From: an uncultured Psychroserpens sp.
GTDB taxonomy: Bacteria; Bacteroidota; Bacteroidia; Flavobacteriales; Flavobacteriaceae
Reading direction: 5' to 3'
DNA length: 64,000 nt
Assembly: GCA_947488655.1 (NCBI GenBank)
Contig: CANKZZ010000001.1
Location: forward strand, 310,001 to 374,000
The position numbers and the translations under genes are program-made. Positions 51,246 through 61,353 of this stretch are shown one piece after another (the stretch's first letter is position 1; every line of letters starts with the position of its first letter). The notes below the pieces were generated by a model. It saw nothing but the letters and a program-made list of their open reading frames with translations, had not been told where the DNA came from and ran no database searches.

Positions 51246-52616
51246 TTATTGACATTCTCCATCAAGAGAATTAATCCATTCTTCTATTAACCTAACACCT
51301 TCTTCGTGTTTAAGTGTTCTACCTATTAAAGGCATTCTATTTTGTTCTTCTATAGATGTAACTCTAAACCTTAATACCGAAGCATCTATGTTTCCAGGAG
51401 CCACTATATGTGTTGTACCTTCAATTTGAGTGTCTGGATCTACACAAACACCCTTGTTTGTATCATCTTCATTTTCATGAAATGCAAAACGCATAGGTCT
51501 ATATTCACAATAGCTTTCTTCTGAGTGACAATGTGCACAGTTGATATCTAAATAAGAGCGTAATCTTAAATTTAAATCTAGTGTTTCATCTTCCCAATTT
51601 ACTGTCGATACTATTGATGTTGGAAGATTGTTTTCTAAATAACCTACCTCTATCATTTTTAACAATTGATTGGTTGTACTGCCATCTGGATAACTTAAAT
51701 CTCTATTTAAGTTTTGTGGTTTAGGACCAATTGGCAAAGGTGTACCAAATTTGTTATGACACGTAAAACATTCATTTCTTGACGGTATTCTATAGGTAAC
51801 ATTATTGGTAATACCGTTTTCTATCCATTCTAAATTTTTAAAACTTCCAGCGTTTGTAAAAGTTGCCTCTGTTTGGTCGTCGTTCCATACGTATTTGGCG
51901 AAATCCCAACCATCTGCAGTCATGTACATAAGACGCGTTTCTATAATAAAAGTCGTATTACTTGGTTGTACATTATCGTAATAGAAATTTTTTATTAACA
52001 CTGAGCCAATAGGGAAATCTAATGGTGTAAAATCACTATTGTAATTAGCTTTTGTTCCGTCTGGCATCCATACAAATCGCTTTTTATGAGCATAATCTGT
52101 AAATAATGTTGAGTTTAAGTCATACGGTAAAACGCCAAACGCAGGATTTAAATCTTTTAATTCACCATCAAAAAAATTATATTCTGAAAGTGTATTATAG
52201 GGAATCTCATCTAAATTAAAGACAACTTCAGAAACAGGAGTTACGGTTACATTAACAGTTCCATTTCCGCAGTTATTGTTTTCATCGCAAATTGAATATT
52301 GAAAAGTATCACTACCTACAAAACCATTATTTGGTGTATATAGGATAACATCGTCTGAAGGATTGTTGGTTGTATTATTAGGGTCTAAAACTTGTATTAC
52401 ACCATTTTGTGAAGTTAACTCACTTAATACTCCAGTATTAGGCACATTAACATCATTATCTAAAACATCTATAGTAATAGAACTATTTTGTGATACTTCT
52501 ACTACATCAGTATTAGCTTCAATTGTAATTGGCACATAATTATCATCTTCACTACAAGATACAAATAAGAGTAGTAAGGTGATTATGCTTAAGAAGTTTA
52601 GGTAATTTCTTAACAT
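51246..52616 (-). CDS. Di-haem c-type lipoprotein with cadherin-like domain
   Basis: The 456-residue lipoprotein (signal MLRNYLNFLSIITLLLLFVSC) has an N-terminal Ig/cadherin-like domain (IDVLDNDVNVP, GFVGSDTFQYSICDENNNCGNGTVNVTV) and a C-terminal region with two c-type haem sites, CFTCH near residue 279 and CAHCH near 361. It resembles the SO2930 group of di-haem proteins. It may carry electrons at the cell surface or in the periplasm. It heads a three-gene minus-strand set with the two FG-GAP proteins, 17 bases away, which suggests a joint surface function. Confidence 0.8.
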   Translation of the reverse strand: MLRNYLNFLSIITLLLLFVSCSEDDNYVPITIEANTDVVEVSQNSSITIDVLDNDVNVPNTGVLSELTSQNGVIQVLDPNNTTNNPSDDVILYTPNNGFVGSDTFQYSICDENNNCGNGTVNVTVTPVSEVVFNLDEIPYNTLSEYNFFDGELKDLNPAFGVLPYDLNSTLFTDYAHKKRFVWMPDGTKANYNSDFTPLDFPIGSVLIKNFYYDNVQPSNTTFIIETRLMYMTADGWDFAKYVWNDDQTEATFTNAGSFKNLEWIENGITNNVTYRIPSRNECFTCHNKFGTPLPIGPKPQNLNRDLSYPDGSTTNQLLKMIEVGYLENNLPTSIVSTVNWEDETLDLNLRLRSYLDINCAHCHSEESYCEYRPMRFAFHENEDDTNKGVCVDPDTQIEGTTHIVAPGNIDASVLRFRVTSIEEQNRMPLIGRTLKHEEGVRLIEEWINSLDGECQ

Positions 52617-52816
52617 TTATAGTAAAATTTGGATAGTAAATATAATTACAATCAAATCCTAAATAGAATTAATTAGTTGTAATACACTTTTTATCAGTCA
52701 ACAAGAGATTAAATGTCTAAAAAACCTATTAAAGTATTTTGAACTAGAAATACACTTGCATTTTGTTAATAAAACAATTTGCAGAGAAAAAAACCTACCT
52801 AAAAAGTTAAGTTTTT

Positions 52817-53806
52817 TTATAATAAATTTTGTTCTAATAGATATTCGGCTATTTGGATTGTGTTTGTTGCAGCTCCTTTTCTCAGATTATCACTTACAAC
52901 CCAAAGATTTAGCGTATTAGGTTGAGAACCATCACGTCTAATTCTACCAACGAAAACATCATCTTTTCCGTTAGCATAAATTGGCATAGGATACGTGTTT
53001 ACATCAATGTTATCTTGTACCACAATACCTGGAGATTCATTTAATAAATGTCTTACCTCTACTAAATCAAAATCATTTTCAAACTCTACATTAATGGCTT
53101 CACTATGTCCTCCTGCTGTAGGTATTCTAACTGCAGTAGCAGTGACAGCAATAGTGCGATCATCTAATATTTTTTGAGTTTCTCTAACCAATTTCATTTC
53201 CTCTTTTGTGTAGCCATTGTCTTCAAAAACATCGCAATGAGGTATTGCATTTTGGTGTATAGGGTAAGGATAAGCCATTTCTCCTTTTATACCAGCCATT
53301 TCATTTTCTAATTGTTTTACAGCCTTTACACCAGTTCCTGTAATAGATTGGTATGTAGATACTACTATACGTTTAATTTTATATTTTTTATGAAGTGGTG
53401 CTAAAGCAACTACCATTTGTATGGTTGAACAATTTGGATTTGCTATTATTTTATCTTCGGAAGTTAATTGAGACGCGTTAATCTCTGGAACAACCAGTCT
53501 CTTAGATTGATCCATTCTCCAAGCCGAAGAATTATCTATAACAGTAATGCCAGCTTCGGCAAATTTTGGAGCCCATTCTAAAGAGGTTTCTCCACCTGCC
53601 GAGAACAACGCTACATTTGGTTTCATGTCAATAGCAGTTTGTTTACCAACTACTTTATAGTCCTTACCTTTAAAAGAAATGAGTTTACCTATAGAGCGCT
53701 CTGAAGCAACAGGTATTAATTCGGTAACAGGGAAATTACGTTCTGCAAGAACTTTAAGCATGACTTCGCCAACTAAACCAGTGGCACCAACTACAGCAAC
53801 TTTCAT
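52817..53806 (-). CDS. asd: Aspartate-semialdehyde dehydrogenase
   Basis: The 329-residue NADPH enzyme converts aspartyl phosphate to the semialdehyde for lysine, threonine, methionine and peptidoglycan synthesis. The start KVAVVGATGLVGEVMLKVL is the nucleotide-binding loop, the catalytic Cys C126 lies in NPNCSTIQ, and the substrate site His is in PTAGGHSEA. Length and sequence are typical. The gap upstream to mscL carries only a terminator, and the 200 bases downstream show no gene. Confidence 0.96.
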   Translation of the reverse strand: MKVAVVGATGLVGEVMLKVLAERNFPVTELIPVASERSIGKLISFKGKDYKVVGKQTAIDMKPNVALFSAGGETSLEWAPKFAEAGITVIDNSSAWRMDQSKRLVVPEINASQLTSEDKIIANPNCSTIQMVVALAPLHKKYKIKRIVVSTYQSITGTGVKAVKQLENEMAGIKGEMAYPYPIHQNAIPHCDVFEDNGYTKEEMKLVRETQKILDDRTIAVTATAVRIPTAGGHSEAINVEFENDFDLVEVRHLLNESPGIVVQDNIDVNTYPMPIYANGKDDVFVGRIRRDGSQPNTLNLWVVSDNLRKGAATNTIQIAEYLLEQNLL

Positions 53807-53944
53807 ATTAAAAAATTTAAAAGGTAAAATTATAGCTTTTATTAAATTAAACCATTTTTACTACACACTTTTTTTGTTAAAAAAACACTCTTTAAAATGC
53901 GTTATTTTAACTTATCCAGCTAAATTCTAATAATTCTATAAAAA

Positions 53945-53970
53945 AAACCACTTCAATTACGAAGCGGTTT
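53945..53970 (-). terminator. Intrinsic terminator after mscL
   Basis: The arms AAACCACTTC and GAAGCGGTTT (one mismatch) are followed by seven T on the minus strand, 43 bases past the mscL stop. Confidence 0.7.
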
Positions 53971-54012
53971 AAGTTTTACTAAATATATAATGTAGCGGTT
54001 AGCTATTTGTCA

Positions 54013-54414
54013 TTATTTTTTTAATGAATCTCTAATTTCTTTTAAGATATCAAGTTCTGTTGGTCCTGCTGGAGCTGGTGCTTCAACTGGAGCTTTTGTT
54101 TTATTGTAAGCTTTTACAATCATAAATAATACAAAACCAACAATAATTAAGTTGATAATTGAATTTACCCATTTACCATACATTATCGCGTTTTCTGGCT
54201 TAGTAATTGTACCATCTGCAGCAACAACAGCTGGAGATAAAACATGCTTTAAGTCAGCAAAATCTACACCTCCTGCAAAATTACCTACAATTGGCATCAT
54301 AATATCGCTAACAAAACCGTTAACAACTAGTCCTACTGCACCTGCAAGGATAACAGCAACTGCTAAATCAATGACATTACCTGTCATTATGAAATTCTTA
54401 AATTCTTTCAACAT
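54013..54414 (-). CDS. mscL: Large-conductance mechanosensitive channel
   Basis: The 133-residue inner-membrane channel opens under membrane tension to release solutes. It begins MLKEFKNFIMTGNVIDLAVAVILAGAVGLVVNGFV with the first membrane helix, has a periplasmic loop around residues 48-80 and a second helix (WVNSIINLIIVGFVLFMIVKAY). The C-terminal bundle (ELDILKEIRDSLKK) is the usual ending. It forms a pentamer. The gene is single with a terminator. Confidence 0.96.
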   Translation of the reverse strand: MLKEFKNFIMTGNVIDLAVAVILAGAVGLVVNGFVSDIMMPIVGNFAGGVDFADLKHVLSPAVVAADGTITKPENAIMYGKWVNSIINLIIVGFVLFMIVKAYNKTKAPVEAPAPAGPTELDILKEIRDSLKK

Positions 54415-54489
54415 AATTTTTAATATTTATTAGTTAGTTATAAGACACTAATGTAATTAAAAAGTCACAATTTTCTAAGAAATTGATAA

Positions 54490-55596
54490 TTAAGTTATAA
54501 TTACACGTTTAACACGTTGTGATATTGCTGTGATAATTTCATAAGATATCGTATTTGCAGTTTGTGCAAATTGAGAAGCATTTGTGTGGTCTCCAAATAT
54601 AATAACTTCGTCACCTTCATGGCAGTCAATGTTAGTAATATCAACCATGATCATATCCATACAAACATTACCTATAATAAATGCTTTTTTACCAGCAATG
54701 GTTACAAAGCCTTTTTTGTTGCCATATTGTCTACCAATACCATCTGCATGACCAATAGGTATGGTGGCAGTTTTTTCTAAACCAAGACTTTTATACGCTC
54801 TATTGTATCCTACGGTTTCACCACTTTTAATAGTATGAATTTGAGAAATAACAGATTTTAAAGTTGCAATAGGTTTAAGGTTCTTATTTTCTTCTTCAGA
54901 GTTTCCATAGCCATACAAACCAATTCCGCTTCTTACCATATCTAAATGTGCATCTACATAATTTAGAATACCAGATGTATTAGCCAAATGTAACATAGGT
55001 TTGTATCCCATACGTTCTGTAAACGTATTTGAAATTTGTGTGAAACGTTCAATCTGCTGTCTTGTAAATTCGCGCTCGTTTAAATTTTCACTTTCAGCTA
55101 AATGTGAAAAAATAGATTTTACTTTAATGGCAGATGTTTCCGAAGTTAGTGAAACCACATTATCTACATCATTTTCCTGAAAACCCAATCTATTGAGTCC
55201 GGTATTAAATTTAATATGAACAGGATAATTGGTTTGTTTCTCTTGGGAAGCTACTTGTATAAATTCGTTTAAAATTTTAGCATTATATAAACTAGGCTCT
55301 AAGCAACGTTCTATTAAGGTTTTAAAATTTACTGCTTGAGGATGAAGTATTAAAATAGGTGTTTTAATTCCTGCATCACGAAGCGCAACTCCTTCATTTA
55401 TATAAGCAACTGCAAAGTAATCAACCTTTAAATCTTGTAAATATTTAGCAATTTCATTAGCATCACTACCATAAGCAAAAGCTTTAACAACTGCTAAAAA
55501 TTTGGTGTTGCCATTAAGTTTAGATTTAAGATACTCATAATTATTTTTGAGTGCGTTTAAATCTATTTCTAAGACAGTTTCTTTAGCTTTAGGCAT
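54490..55596 (-). CDS. alr: Alanine racemase
   Basis: The PLP enzyme of about 368 residues makes D-alanine for peptidoglycan. The PLP Lys is K38 in AVVKAFAYG, the second base Tyr is in VGYNRAYKS, and the PLP-contact ring residues lie in [10 protein letters not shown] and [10 protein letters not shown]. The ATG at 55596 is used rather than the frame start at 55635, since [16 protein letters not shown] matches the usual N-terminus. It overlaps tdk by eight bases, so the two are coupled. Confidence 0.95.
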   Translation of the reverse strand: MPKAKETVLEIDLNALKNNYEYLKSKLNGNTKFLAVVKAFAYGSDANEIAKYLQDLKVDYFAVAYINEGVALRDAGIKTPILILHPQAVNFKTLIERCLEPSLYNAKILNEFIQVASQEKQTNYPVHIKFNTGLNRLGFQENDVDNVVSLTSETSAIKVKSIFSHLAESENLNEREFTRQQIERFTQISNTFTERMGYKPMLHLANTSGILNYVDAHLDMVRSGIGLYGYGNSEEENKNLKPIATLKSVISQIHTIKSGETVGYNRAYKSLGLEKTATIPIGHADGIGRQYGNKKGFVTIAGKKAFIIGNVCMDMIMVDITNIDCHEGDEVIIFGDHTNASQFAQTANTISYEIITAISQRVKRVIIT

Positions 55597-56236
55597 TTTG
55601 ATTACTGTCTTGGTTAGGGATTTCTTCTGGATCATTAACCTTCATGTGAGGTAATTTATCTCGTAACATAGCTTTATAATAGGCAGCTCTACTAAGTGGT
55701 TCATACTCATTGACTTCTCCCAATAAAACCAGAGCTTCACTTGTTGCTTTTCTATAGCTATATTGTGCCAAATTTCCAGTTCTCGTACAAACAGCATGTA
55801 CTTTGGTAACATACTCTGCAGTGGCCATTAAATTTGGCATAGGACCAAAAGGATTACCTTTAAAATCCATATCTAATCCTGCAACAATTACACGAATTCC
55901 TTTATTGGCTAAATCATTACAAACTCTAACAATTTCATCATCAAAAAACTGAGCTTCATCAATACCAACCACATCACAACCATCTGCCAAAATAGGAATA
56001 TTTGCAGCAGCAGGAACAGGTGTTGACCGTATTTCATTAGCATCATGAGATACTACCATTTCTTCATCATAGCGCACATCTACAGCTGGTTTAAAAATTT
56101 CAACTTTTTGCTTTGCAAATTGTGCGCGTTTGAGTCTCCGAATTAATTCTTCGGTTTTTCCAGAAAACATTGAGCCACAAATGACTTCAATCCATCCAAA
56201 TTGTTCTTTCTGATTTACTGTATTTTCGAGAAACAT
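55589..56236 (-). CDS. tdk: Thymidine kinase
   Basis: The 215-residue TK1-type enzyme phosphorylates thymidine and deoxyuridine. P-loop [11 protein letters not shown] is near residue 21, the catalytic and DxxQF box [11 protein letters not shown] at about 95, and the thymidine-binding lasso region [13 protein letters not shown] follows. The zinc-binding Cys pairs of many TK1 enzymes are mostly missing: only one Cys is seen in AVCTRTGN. This reduced lasso is seen in other Bacteroidota to my knowledge. It overlaps alr. Confidence 0.95.
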   Translation of the reverse strand: MFLENTVNQKEQFGWIEVICGSMFSGKTEELIRRLKRAQFAKQKVEIFKPAVDVRYDEEMVVSHDANEIRSTPVPAAANIPILADGCDVVGIDEAQFFDDEIVRVCNDLANKGIRVIVAGLDMDFKGNPFGPMPNLMATAEYVTKVHAVCTRTGNLAQYSYRKATSEALVLLGEVNEYEPLSRAAYYKAMLRDKLPHMKVNDPEEIPNQDSNQNA

Positions 56237-56290
56237 TTCGTAATTTTAACACTAAAACCAACCAACTGTTCGTTTTGTATAAAGGTGAAG

Positions 56291-56298
56291 CAAATTTA
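56291..56298 (-). promoter_or_regulatory. Candidate -7 box for tdk-alr
   Basis: On the minus strand TAAATTTG matches TAnnTTTG, 55 bases before the tdk ATG. No clear -33 element is seen. Confidence 0.35.
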
Positions 56299-56339
56299 TT
56301 AAAAATCAAAAACCTAATAGGGAATAAAAAATAAAAGTT

Positions 56340-57074
56340 ATGAAGAAGAAGCTTGAAGCCGACTTAATAAGCATCGCACATAGAATTTTAAAGCTAAAAG
56401 GGAAAGAAGATGTCGTAAAATTACATGCCGAAGCTGGTGCTTTATATGAAAAATTGAGCGTACTTAAATTTGCAAATGAGAATTTTGAAGGCGATTTACC
56501 AACTATAGGTAGTGACTCTTCATTTTTTGATATGTTAGACACAGCATTCAATAATAAAGTAAGTGATAATATTGAACTAGAAGATAAAATCTATGTTAAT
56601 CTAGACGAACACGAAGATGATGGTATTTATGAGCCAGTAATGGAAAAAATTAAAGATATGGTTGCTCAAATGCCTCAAGAAACTCATCAAGTAGATGATA
56701 TTGTTGCAACTGCAGTAGCAAGAAAAGAAAACCCTAAAACTCACCTAGAAGATATAACTGCAGGATTTGAAGATATTCCTGTTTTTGAACCTGTAGACCA
56801 AGCCAATGAGAATTTTAGAAAATCTCTTAATGATAAACTTAAAAATGGTGGATTAAATATTGGTTTAAACGATAAATTAGCATTTATAAAACACCTTTTT
56901 AATGGTAAAATAGAAGATTATGAACGCGTTTTATCTCAATTAAACACTACAAGTTCTTTTAAAGATGCCTCTCATTTAATTAATAATATTGTTAAACCAG
57001 ATTACAATAACTGGGACGGAAAAGAAGAGTTCGAAACTCGTTTTCTAAACATTATTGAGCGCAAGTTTGACTAA
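56340..57074 (+). CDS. Conserved flavobacterial protein of unknown function
   Basis: The 244-residue acidic cytosolic protein has two parts: an N-terminal helical region (LISIAHRILKLKGKEDVVKLHAEAGALYEKL) and a C-terminal conserved domain (FIKHLFNGKIEDYERVLSQLNTTSSF, KPDYNNWDGKEEFETRFLNIIERKFD). The middle is low-complexity and acidic. I remember homologues in most Flavobacteriia next to core genes, without a function. It is divergent from tdk. No motif points to catalysis. Confidence 0.7.
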   Translation: MKKKLEADLISIAHRILKLKGKEDVVKLHAEAGALYEKLSVLKFANENFEGDLPTIGSDSSFFDMLDTAFNNKVSDNIELEDKIYVNLDEHEDDGIYEPVMEKIKDMVAQMPQETHQVDDIVATAVARKENPKTHLEDITAGFEDIPVFEPVDQANENFRKSLNDKLKNGGLNIGLNDKLAFIKHLFNGKIEDYERVLSQLNTTSSFKDASHLINNIVKPDYNNWDGKEEFETRFLNIIERKFD

Positions 57075-57110
57075 TTTATCTCTTATTTTTTCTTCGGAAA
57101 TTTTAAGTAA

Positions 57111-60100
57111 TTAATAATTGAGATAGAGCCAACCAAATAATGGCTTTTCTCCAGTATTTAAATCAAGTAGATAAAAATACGTACCAACCGGAAGAATCTC
57201 TGACGTTTTTGGTGTTCCCTTATTTGCTCTCCCATCCCAATCGTTTTGGTAATTATTACTTTCATAGATTTGAAGGCCATATCTATTAAAAATCTTAATA
57301 CTATTACCAGGAAAATCATCAATACATTCTATATAAAAGGTATCATTAATGCCATCATTATTTGGTGATAAACCATCTGTGATATAGAAACAATTATCCA
57401 CTATAACTTCAGCATCATCCATATTATTTGTTGCATCTCTATCTGGCTCACTTACAGAATTAAGTAATGCTACATTTAGCAGCGCTGTACTAGATGTTAC
57501 TTGAGCAACTATGGTTAAAGTTTGAGATTGGTTACTAGATAGTGTATCAATAGTCCATAACAAAATGGTGTTATCAAAAAGTCCTCCAGAAACTGAAGCA
57601 GATATGAAATTCATCCCATTAGGAAATACATCTAGAATTTCAATTTCTGTAGCTTCGGTAGTTCCTAGATTTGTTGCTGTAATTTGAAATGTTACCTGAT
57701 CTCCTATAGACACTTCTTGAGGAGATACATTTTTAATGATTTCGATGTCAACATCAGATCCATCGTCTAAAACAATTAGTGTTGCATTGGTTTGTGAGGT
57801 GTCTATATTATTTTGATTTTCAAAATTGTTAGTATCGTTGAGGTAAGTACCAGGAGCATTAGACGTCACATTAACACTAAAAGTACAAGACGCTACACCA
57901 TCTGGAAATGTCAAATTTGAAACTCCAGCAAAACTATCACCACTATTGCCTATAAAAGTTGCAGTACAGCCATTTTGTGTGACCCATTGCGGTTGTGAAG
58001 TAAGCGTAATTTCCGAAGGAAAAACGTCTGTAAACGAAATATTACTCTGTGCCGAATTATCAGACAAATTATTAACTGTAAATGTCAATGTACTCTCTTC
58101 TCCAACGGTAATAGTTGTAGGATTATAACTTTTAATTAGTGTAGGAGCAATCACTTGCACATTACTAATTGAGATATTGGTTTCTGGTGAGATTTCACGA
58201 TTATCATTTTCGTCTGGTGTAGCAGTAGCGATGTTATTGTATGCGCCTCCAAAACTTGGCGCAGCAACTGGTATTCTAATTCTTATAGTTGAGCCAGCAT
58301 CCATATTTGCGATAGTACCAGTGACATTATTATTGGCAGTTTCAACATTAGAGATACATGTTGCATTTCCGTTGGTAACCACACAAGTAGGTGTTCCTAT
58401 AATTGTAAACACGTCATTTACAGTATCTTCAAAGTCTATATTTATAGCGTTAGAACTGTTTTCACTGTTGGTAATATCAATAATCCAATCAAAATTTTGA
58501 TTGACGTTAACTTGCGTAAACTCAGGAAACGTTTGAACTACTAAATCTACACAAGGCGCAAAAAATGTAATAACTTCTGCCTCGTTATTATTTAAGTCAC
58601 TATCAACATTGCTATTACTATTTGCAACTATTACTTTATTATTTACAGGAACAGGGTTTACCGAGCACTCAGTACTCCACAATACTATGAGCTCAAAAGT
58701 AACAGAGCTATTGGCTGGTAAACTCCAATTATCTTCTGGTAATATTTCCCAAAAAATGTCTGGTTCTCCTCCTTGAGGTATACCATCAAACTCAACACCA
58801 ATATTTGTATTTAAAATATCAAAACAAGTTGCTGTTCCTGTTGTAGAAACACAATCTACAGCTACGAGTGTACCTGTATAAGCAACCATTCCTGGTCCAG
58901 GAATAAACTCTTGTAGTTCTATAAAAGTGTCTATGTCACTTGGGTTTGTAACGGTTATTTCGTAAGTGACTTCTCCTAATTCTATTGGGTTTTGAGTAGA
59001 TGCACCGTTAGGTAGTTCTGGGCTTATTTGTGTTTTTGTTACATTTAAATTCACAAACTCACAAGCAGATGTTGGTGGTAATAAAACATAATCGTTTTGA
59101 GAATTATTTGTAATGTTAGAATCTAAAATATTTTCTTCTAAAACATTAGAGCCACTTCTAATTAGTGCCTGATTATTTTCGGTATTGATAGAGCATTCGG
59201 GTTCTATAAAGATTGCTACTGTTCTAACGGTTATTGTAGCATCTACAGGCATAACAAATGCGTTTGTAAACCAAAAAAGATCATTTACTGTGAAAGTGAT
59301 AGCGTCACAAGATGCACTTCCTGTCGTCATTATACACTCAACCGATTGAATTTGCCAATCCACTGTTGGCGATAAATTTTGAAGAAAAAAAGAAATATTT
59401 GCATCTAAAGGTCCATTATTACAAACCGTTGTTTCAAATGTAACATCTTGATTCCAATTGGCAACAATTAAAGGATTTGGATCTATTTGTATGGTATCAA
59501 TACATATATCTGTAGTTTCGCATAACTCAGCCTCTATTAAATTTGTAACTACAGGATTAGAAAGACTATTACCAGAATTAATGTGATCTAGGGTAATTTC
59601 TACTCTACTTTGAACATTAATTTGATTTAACTCTATAGCACAAGATGGGTCTAAAAATTGATAAACAGCTTCAAAAGTAATTGATCCTCCTGCTGTATAA
59701 ATATGAGAAGTCGTAAAATTAAAAATATCTGAGATAGCACTAACCAAAACTGGATTTCCAGAAACTCCTGCAACGTTTGGGCATTCTGTACCGTTAGTTG
59801 TTTCAACACACTCAAGTGAGATGAGTTGCACGTTAGGTCGTCCAAAATCTAAATCGGTTAATAACGTCAAACGTGCTTCTATAGCATCTACAGGAAAATC
59901 TATTGCACTATTATTGGTTATTGTAAATTGATAGGTTACAGGAGAATTCCATGATGGTATTGGTGTGCCTGGTGCAGGAGAAATTTGTTCATGACTAATA
60001 GAGAAATTAATTTCTACATCAATCACATCTATAGAAATTAGAGATTGGTTATTATTGGTGTTGGTATCTGTTGTTCCGTTTGGTGGAGAGATTATTGCAT

Positions 60101-60506
60101 TTATTGCAATACCACCAACAAAAGATGGTGCAGTAACATCAATTTTTATCTCAACGCTAGAGTCTGTTGGGAGGTTAGCAACCGATCCTGTTAATATATT
60201 TGTTGCAGAGAGATTAAAGCCACCAGCATTAGAAGCGCCTCCAGTATTATTTTGAGAAGAAATACTCGCTATGGTAAGATTTTGTAAATCTTCATCCATA
60301 GAGATTTCAAACGCTGCACTGCTAACTGGATTTCCAGAATTTATAATTGTTACTATATATTGAAAATCTCCAAAGATTTCTACCTGAGAAATACTTGTGC
60401 CTATTGTACTTTGAGCTTGTGCAACAATTGATAAATCTGTAGTTTGCGCAGATAATTGCGCAGAAAAAAAGACAAAAAATATAAAGCGTAATAATCTCTT
60501 AATCAT
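57111..60506 (-). CDS. T9SS type B (gliding-associated) protein with DUF11 repeats
   Basis: The 1131-residue exported protein has a signal peptide (LLRFIFFVFFSAQLSA), then about seven DUF11-like beta-sandwich repeats marked by Cys pairs and phrases such as VTYQFTITNNSAIDFPV and VSIGDQVTFQITATNLGTTEATE, and a C-terminal gliding-motility-associated sorting domain (YITDGLSPNNDGINDTFYIE to FNRYGLQIYESNN and PVGTYFYLLDL). It should be secreted by T9SS and act as an adhesin-like surface filament or matrix. It is single, divergent from rsmI. Confidence 0.9.
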   Translation of the reverse strand: MIKRLLRFIFFVFFSAQLSAQTTDLSIVAQAQSTIGTSISQVEIFGDFQYIVTIINSGNPVSSAAFEISMDEDLQNLTIASISSQNNTGGASNAGGFNLSATNILTGSVANLPTDSSVEIKIDVTAPSFVGGIAINAIISPPNGTTDTNTNNNQSLISIDVIDVEINFSISHEQISPAPGTPIPSWNSPVTYQFTITNNSAIDFPVDAIEARLTLLTDLDFGRPNVQLISLECVETTNGTECPNVAGVSGNPVLVSAISDIFNFTTSHIYTAGGSITFEAVYQFLDPSCAIELNQINVQSRVEITLDHINSGNSLSNPVVTNLIEAELCETTDICIDTIQIDPNPLIVANWNQDVTFETTVCNNGPLDANISFFLQNLSPTVDWQIQSVECIMTTGSASCDAITFTVNDLFWFTNAFVMPVDATITVRTVAIFIEPECSINTENNQALIRSGSNVLEENILDSNITNNSQNDYVLLPPTSACEFVNLNVTKTQISPELPNGASTQNPIELGEVTYEITVTNPSDIDTFIELQEFIPGPGMVAYTGTLVAVDCVSTTGTATCFDILNTNIGVEFDGIPQGGEPDIFWEILPEDNWSLPANSSVTFELIVLWSTECSVNPVPVNNKVIVANSNSNVDSDLNNNEAEVITFFAPCVDLVVQTFPEFTQVNVNQNFDWIIDITNSENSSNAINIDFEDTVNDVFTIIGTPTCVVTNGNATCISNVETANNNVTGTIANMDAGSTIRIRIPVAAPSFGGAYNNIATATPDENDNREISPETNISISNVQVIAPTLIKSYNPTTITVGEESTLTFTVNNLSDNSAQSNISFTDVFPSEITLTSQPQWVTQNGCTATFIGNSGDSFAGVSNLTFPDGVASCTFSVNVTSNAPGTYLNDTNNFENQNNIDTSQTNATLIVLDDGSDVDIEIIKNVSPQEVSIGDQVTFQITATNLGTTEATEIEILDVFPNGMNFISASVSGGLFDNTILLWTIDTLSSNQSQTLTIVAQVTSSTALLNVALLNSVSEPDRDATNNMDDAEVIVDNCFYITDGLSPNNDGINDTFYIECIDDFPGNSIKIFNRYGLQIYESNNYQNDWDGRANKGTPKTSEILPVGTYFYLLDLNTGEKPLFGWLYLNY

Positions 60507-60547
60507 AAAACAATTACTTTCTATAAAGATGCAAAAATCCCTAAAGG

Positions 60548-60581
60548 TTGCGTTAATATATATGAAAACATTGTAAATTTG
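60548..60581 (+). promoter_or_regulatory. Promoter of rsmI (TTG-N23-TAAATTTG)
   Basis: TTG at 60548-60550 and TAAATTTG at 60574-60581 fit the flavobacterial -33/-7 layout. Transcription would start about 13 bases before the ATG. Confidence 0.5.
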
Positions 60582-60600
60582 AAATGAAATCTCTCACAAT

Positions 60601-61272
60601 ATGAGCAAACTTTATATCGTACCAACACCTATCGGAAATTTAAAAGACATGACTTTTCGTGCTGTTGAAATTTTAAAAGACGTCGATTTAATTTTGGCTG
60701 AAGATACGCGCACCTCAGGAAAACTTCTTAAACACTTTGAAATAAGTACACAGATGCATAGTCACCATATGCATAATGAGCATAAGATGGTAGATAGTTT
60801 AGTAGAAAAATTAAAGAGCGGTATGTCAATAGCACTCATTAGTGATGCAGGAACTCCAGCAATTTCAGATCCTGGATTTTTACTAACCAGAGCCTGTGTA
60901 GAACACAATATTGAGGTAGATTGCCTACCTGGTGCAACAGCGTTTGTGCCAGCACTTGTAAACTCAGGATTACCAAATGATAAATTTGTTTTTGAAGGTT
61001 TTTTACCTGTAAAAAAAGGAAGACAAACACGATTAAAATTACTTGCAGAAGAAACCCGTACCATTATTTTTTATGAAAGTCCGCATAAATTAATAAAAAC
61101 ACTAACGCATTTTTGTGAATATTTTGGAGAAGAGAGGCCAGTTTCGGTATCTAGAGAATTGACAAAGTTGTATGAAGAAACCGTTAGAGGAACAGCTAAA
61201 GAAGTGTTACTGCATTATACAAATAAACCTCCTAAGGGTGAGATTGTAATAATTGTTGGTGGTAAGAAATAA
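60601..61272 (+). CDS. rsmI: 16S rRNA (cytidine(1402)-2'-O)-methyltransferase
   Basis: The 223-residue SAM-dependent enzyme methylates the ribose of C1402 in the decoding centre. It shows the family start LYIVPTPIGNLKDMTFRAVEIL, then LAEDTRTSGKLLKHF, the glycine-rich ISDAGTPAISDPGF and LPGATAFVPALVNSGLP, with FEGFLPVKKG. The length is close to the catalytic core; the C-terminal helical extension of longer homologues is short here. It has its own promoter and no operon partner, since the next gene has a separate candidate -7 box (TAGATTTG at 61319-61326). Confidence 0.95.
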   Translation: MSKLYIVPTPIGNLKDMTFRAVEILKDVDLILAEDTRTSGKLLKHFEISTQMHSHHMHNEHKMVDSLVEKLKSGMSIALISDAGTPAISDPGFLLTRACVEHNIEVDCLPGATAFVPALVNSGLPNDKFVFEGFLPVKKGRQTRLKLLAEETRTIIFYESPHKLIKTLTHFCEYFGEERPVSVSRELTKLYEETVRGTAKEVLLHYTNKPPKGEIVIIVGGKK

Positions 61273-61353
61273 TAGTATAAGGGTTAACTTTTAAAGCGTA
61301 TACACTACAAAGCAGTCATAGATTTGATTAATTTTAAATCAATATAAAAAGCT

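Noticed and set aside
57946-58500. Open frames opposite the DUF11 protein
   Set aside because: They are shadows of the repetitive Ser/Thr/Val-rich gene on the other strand.
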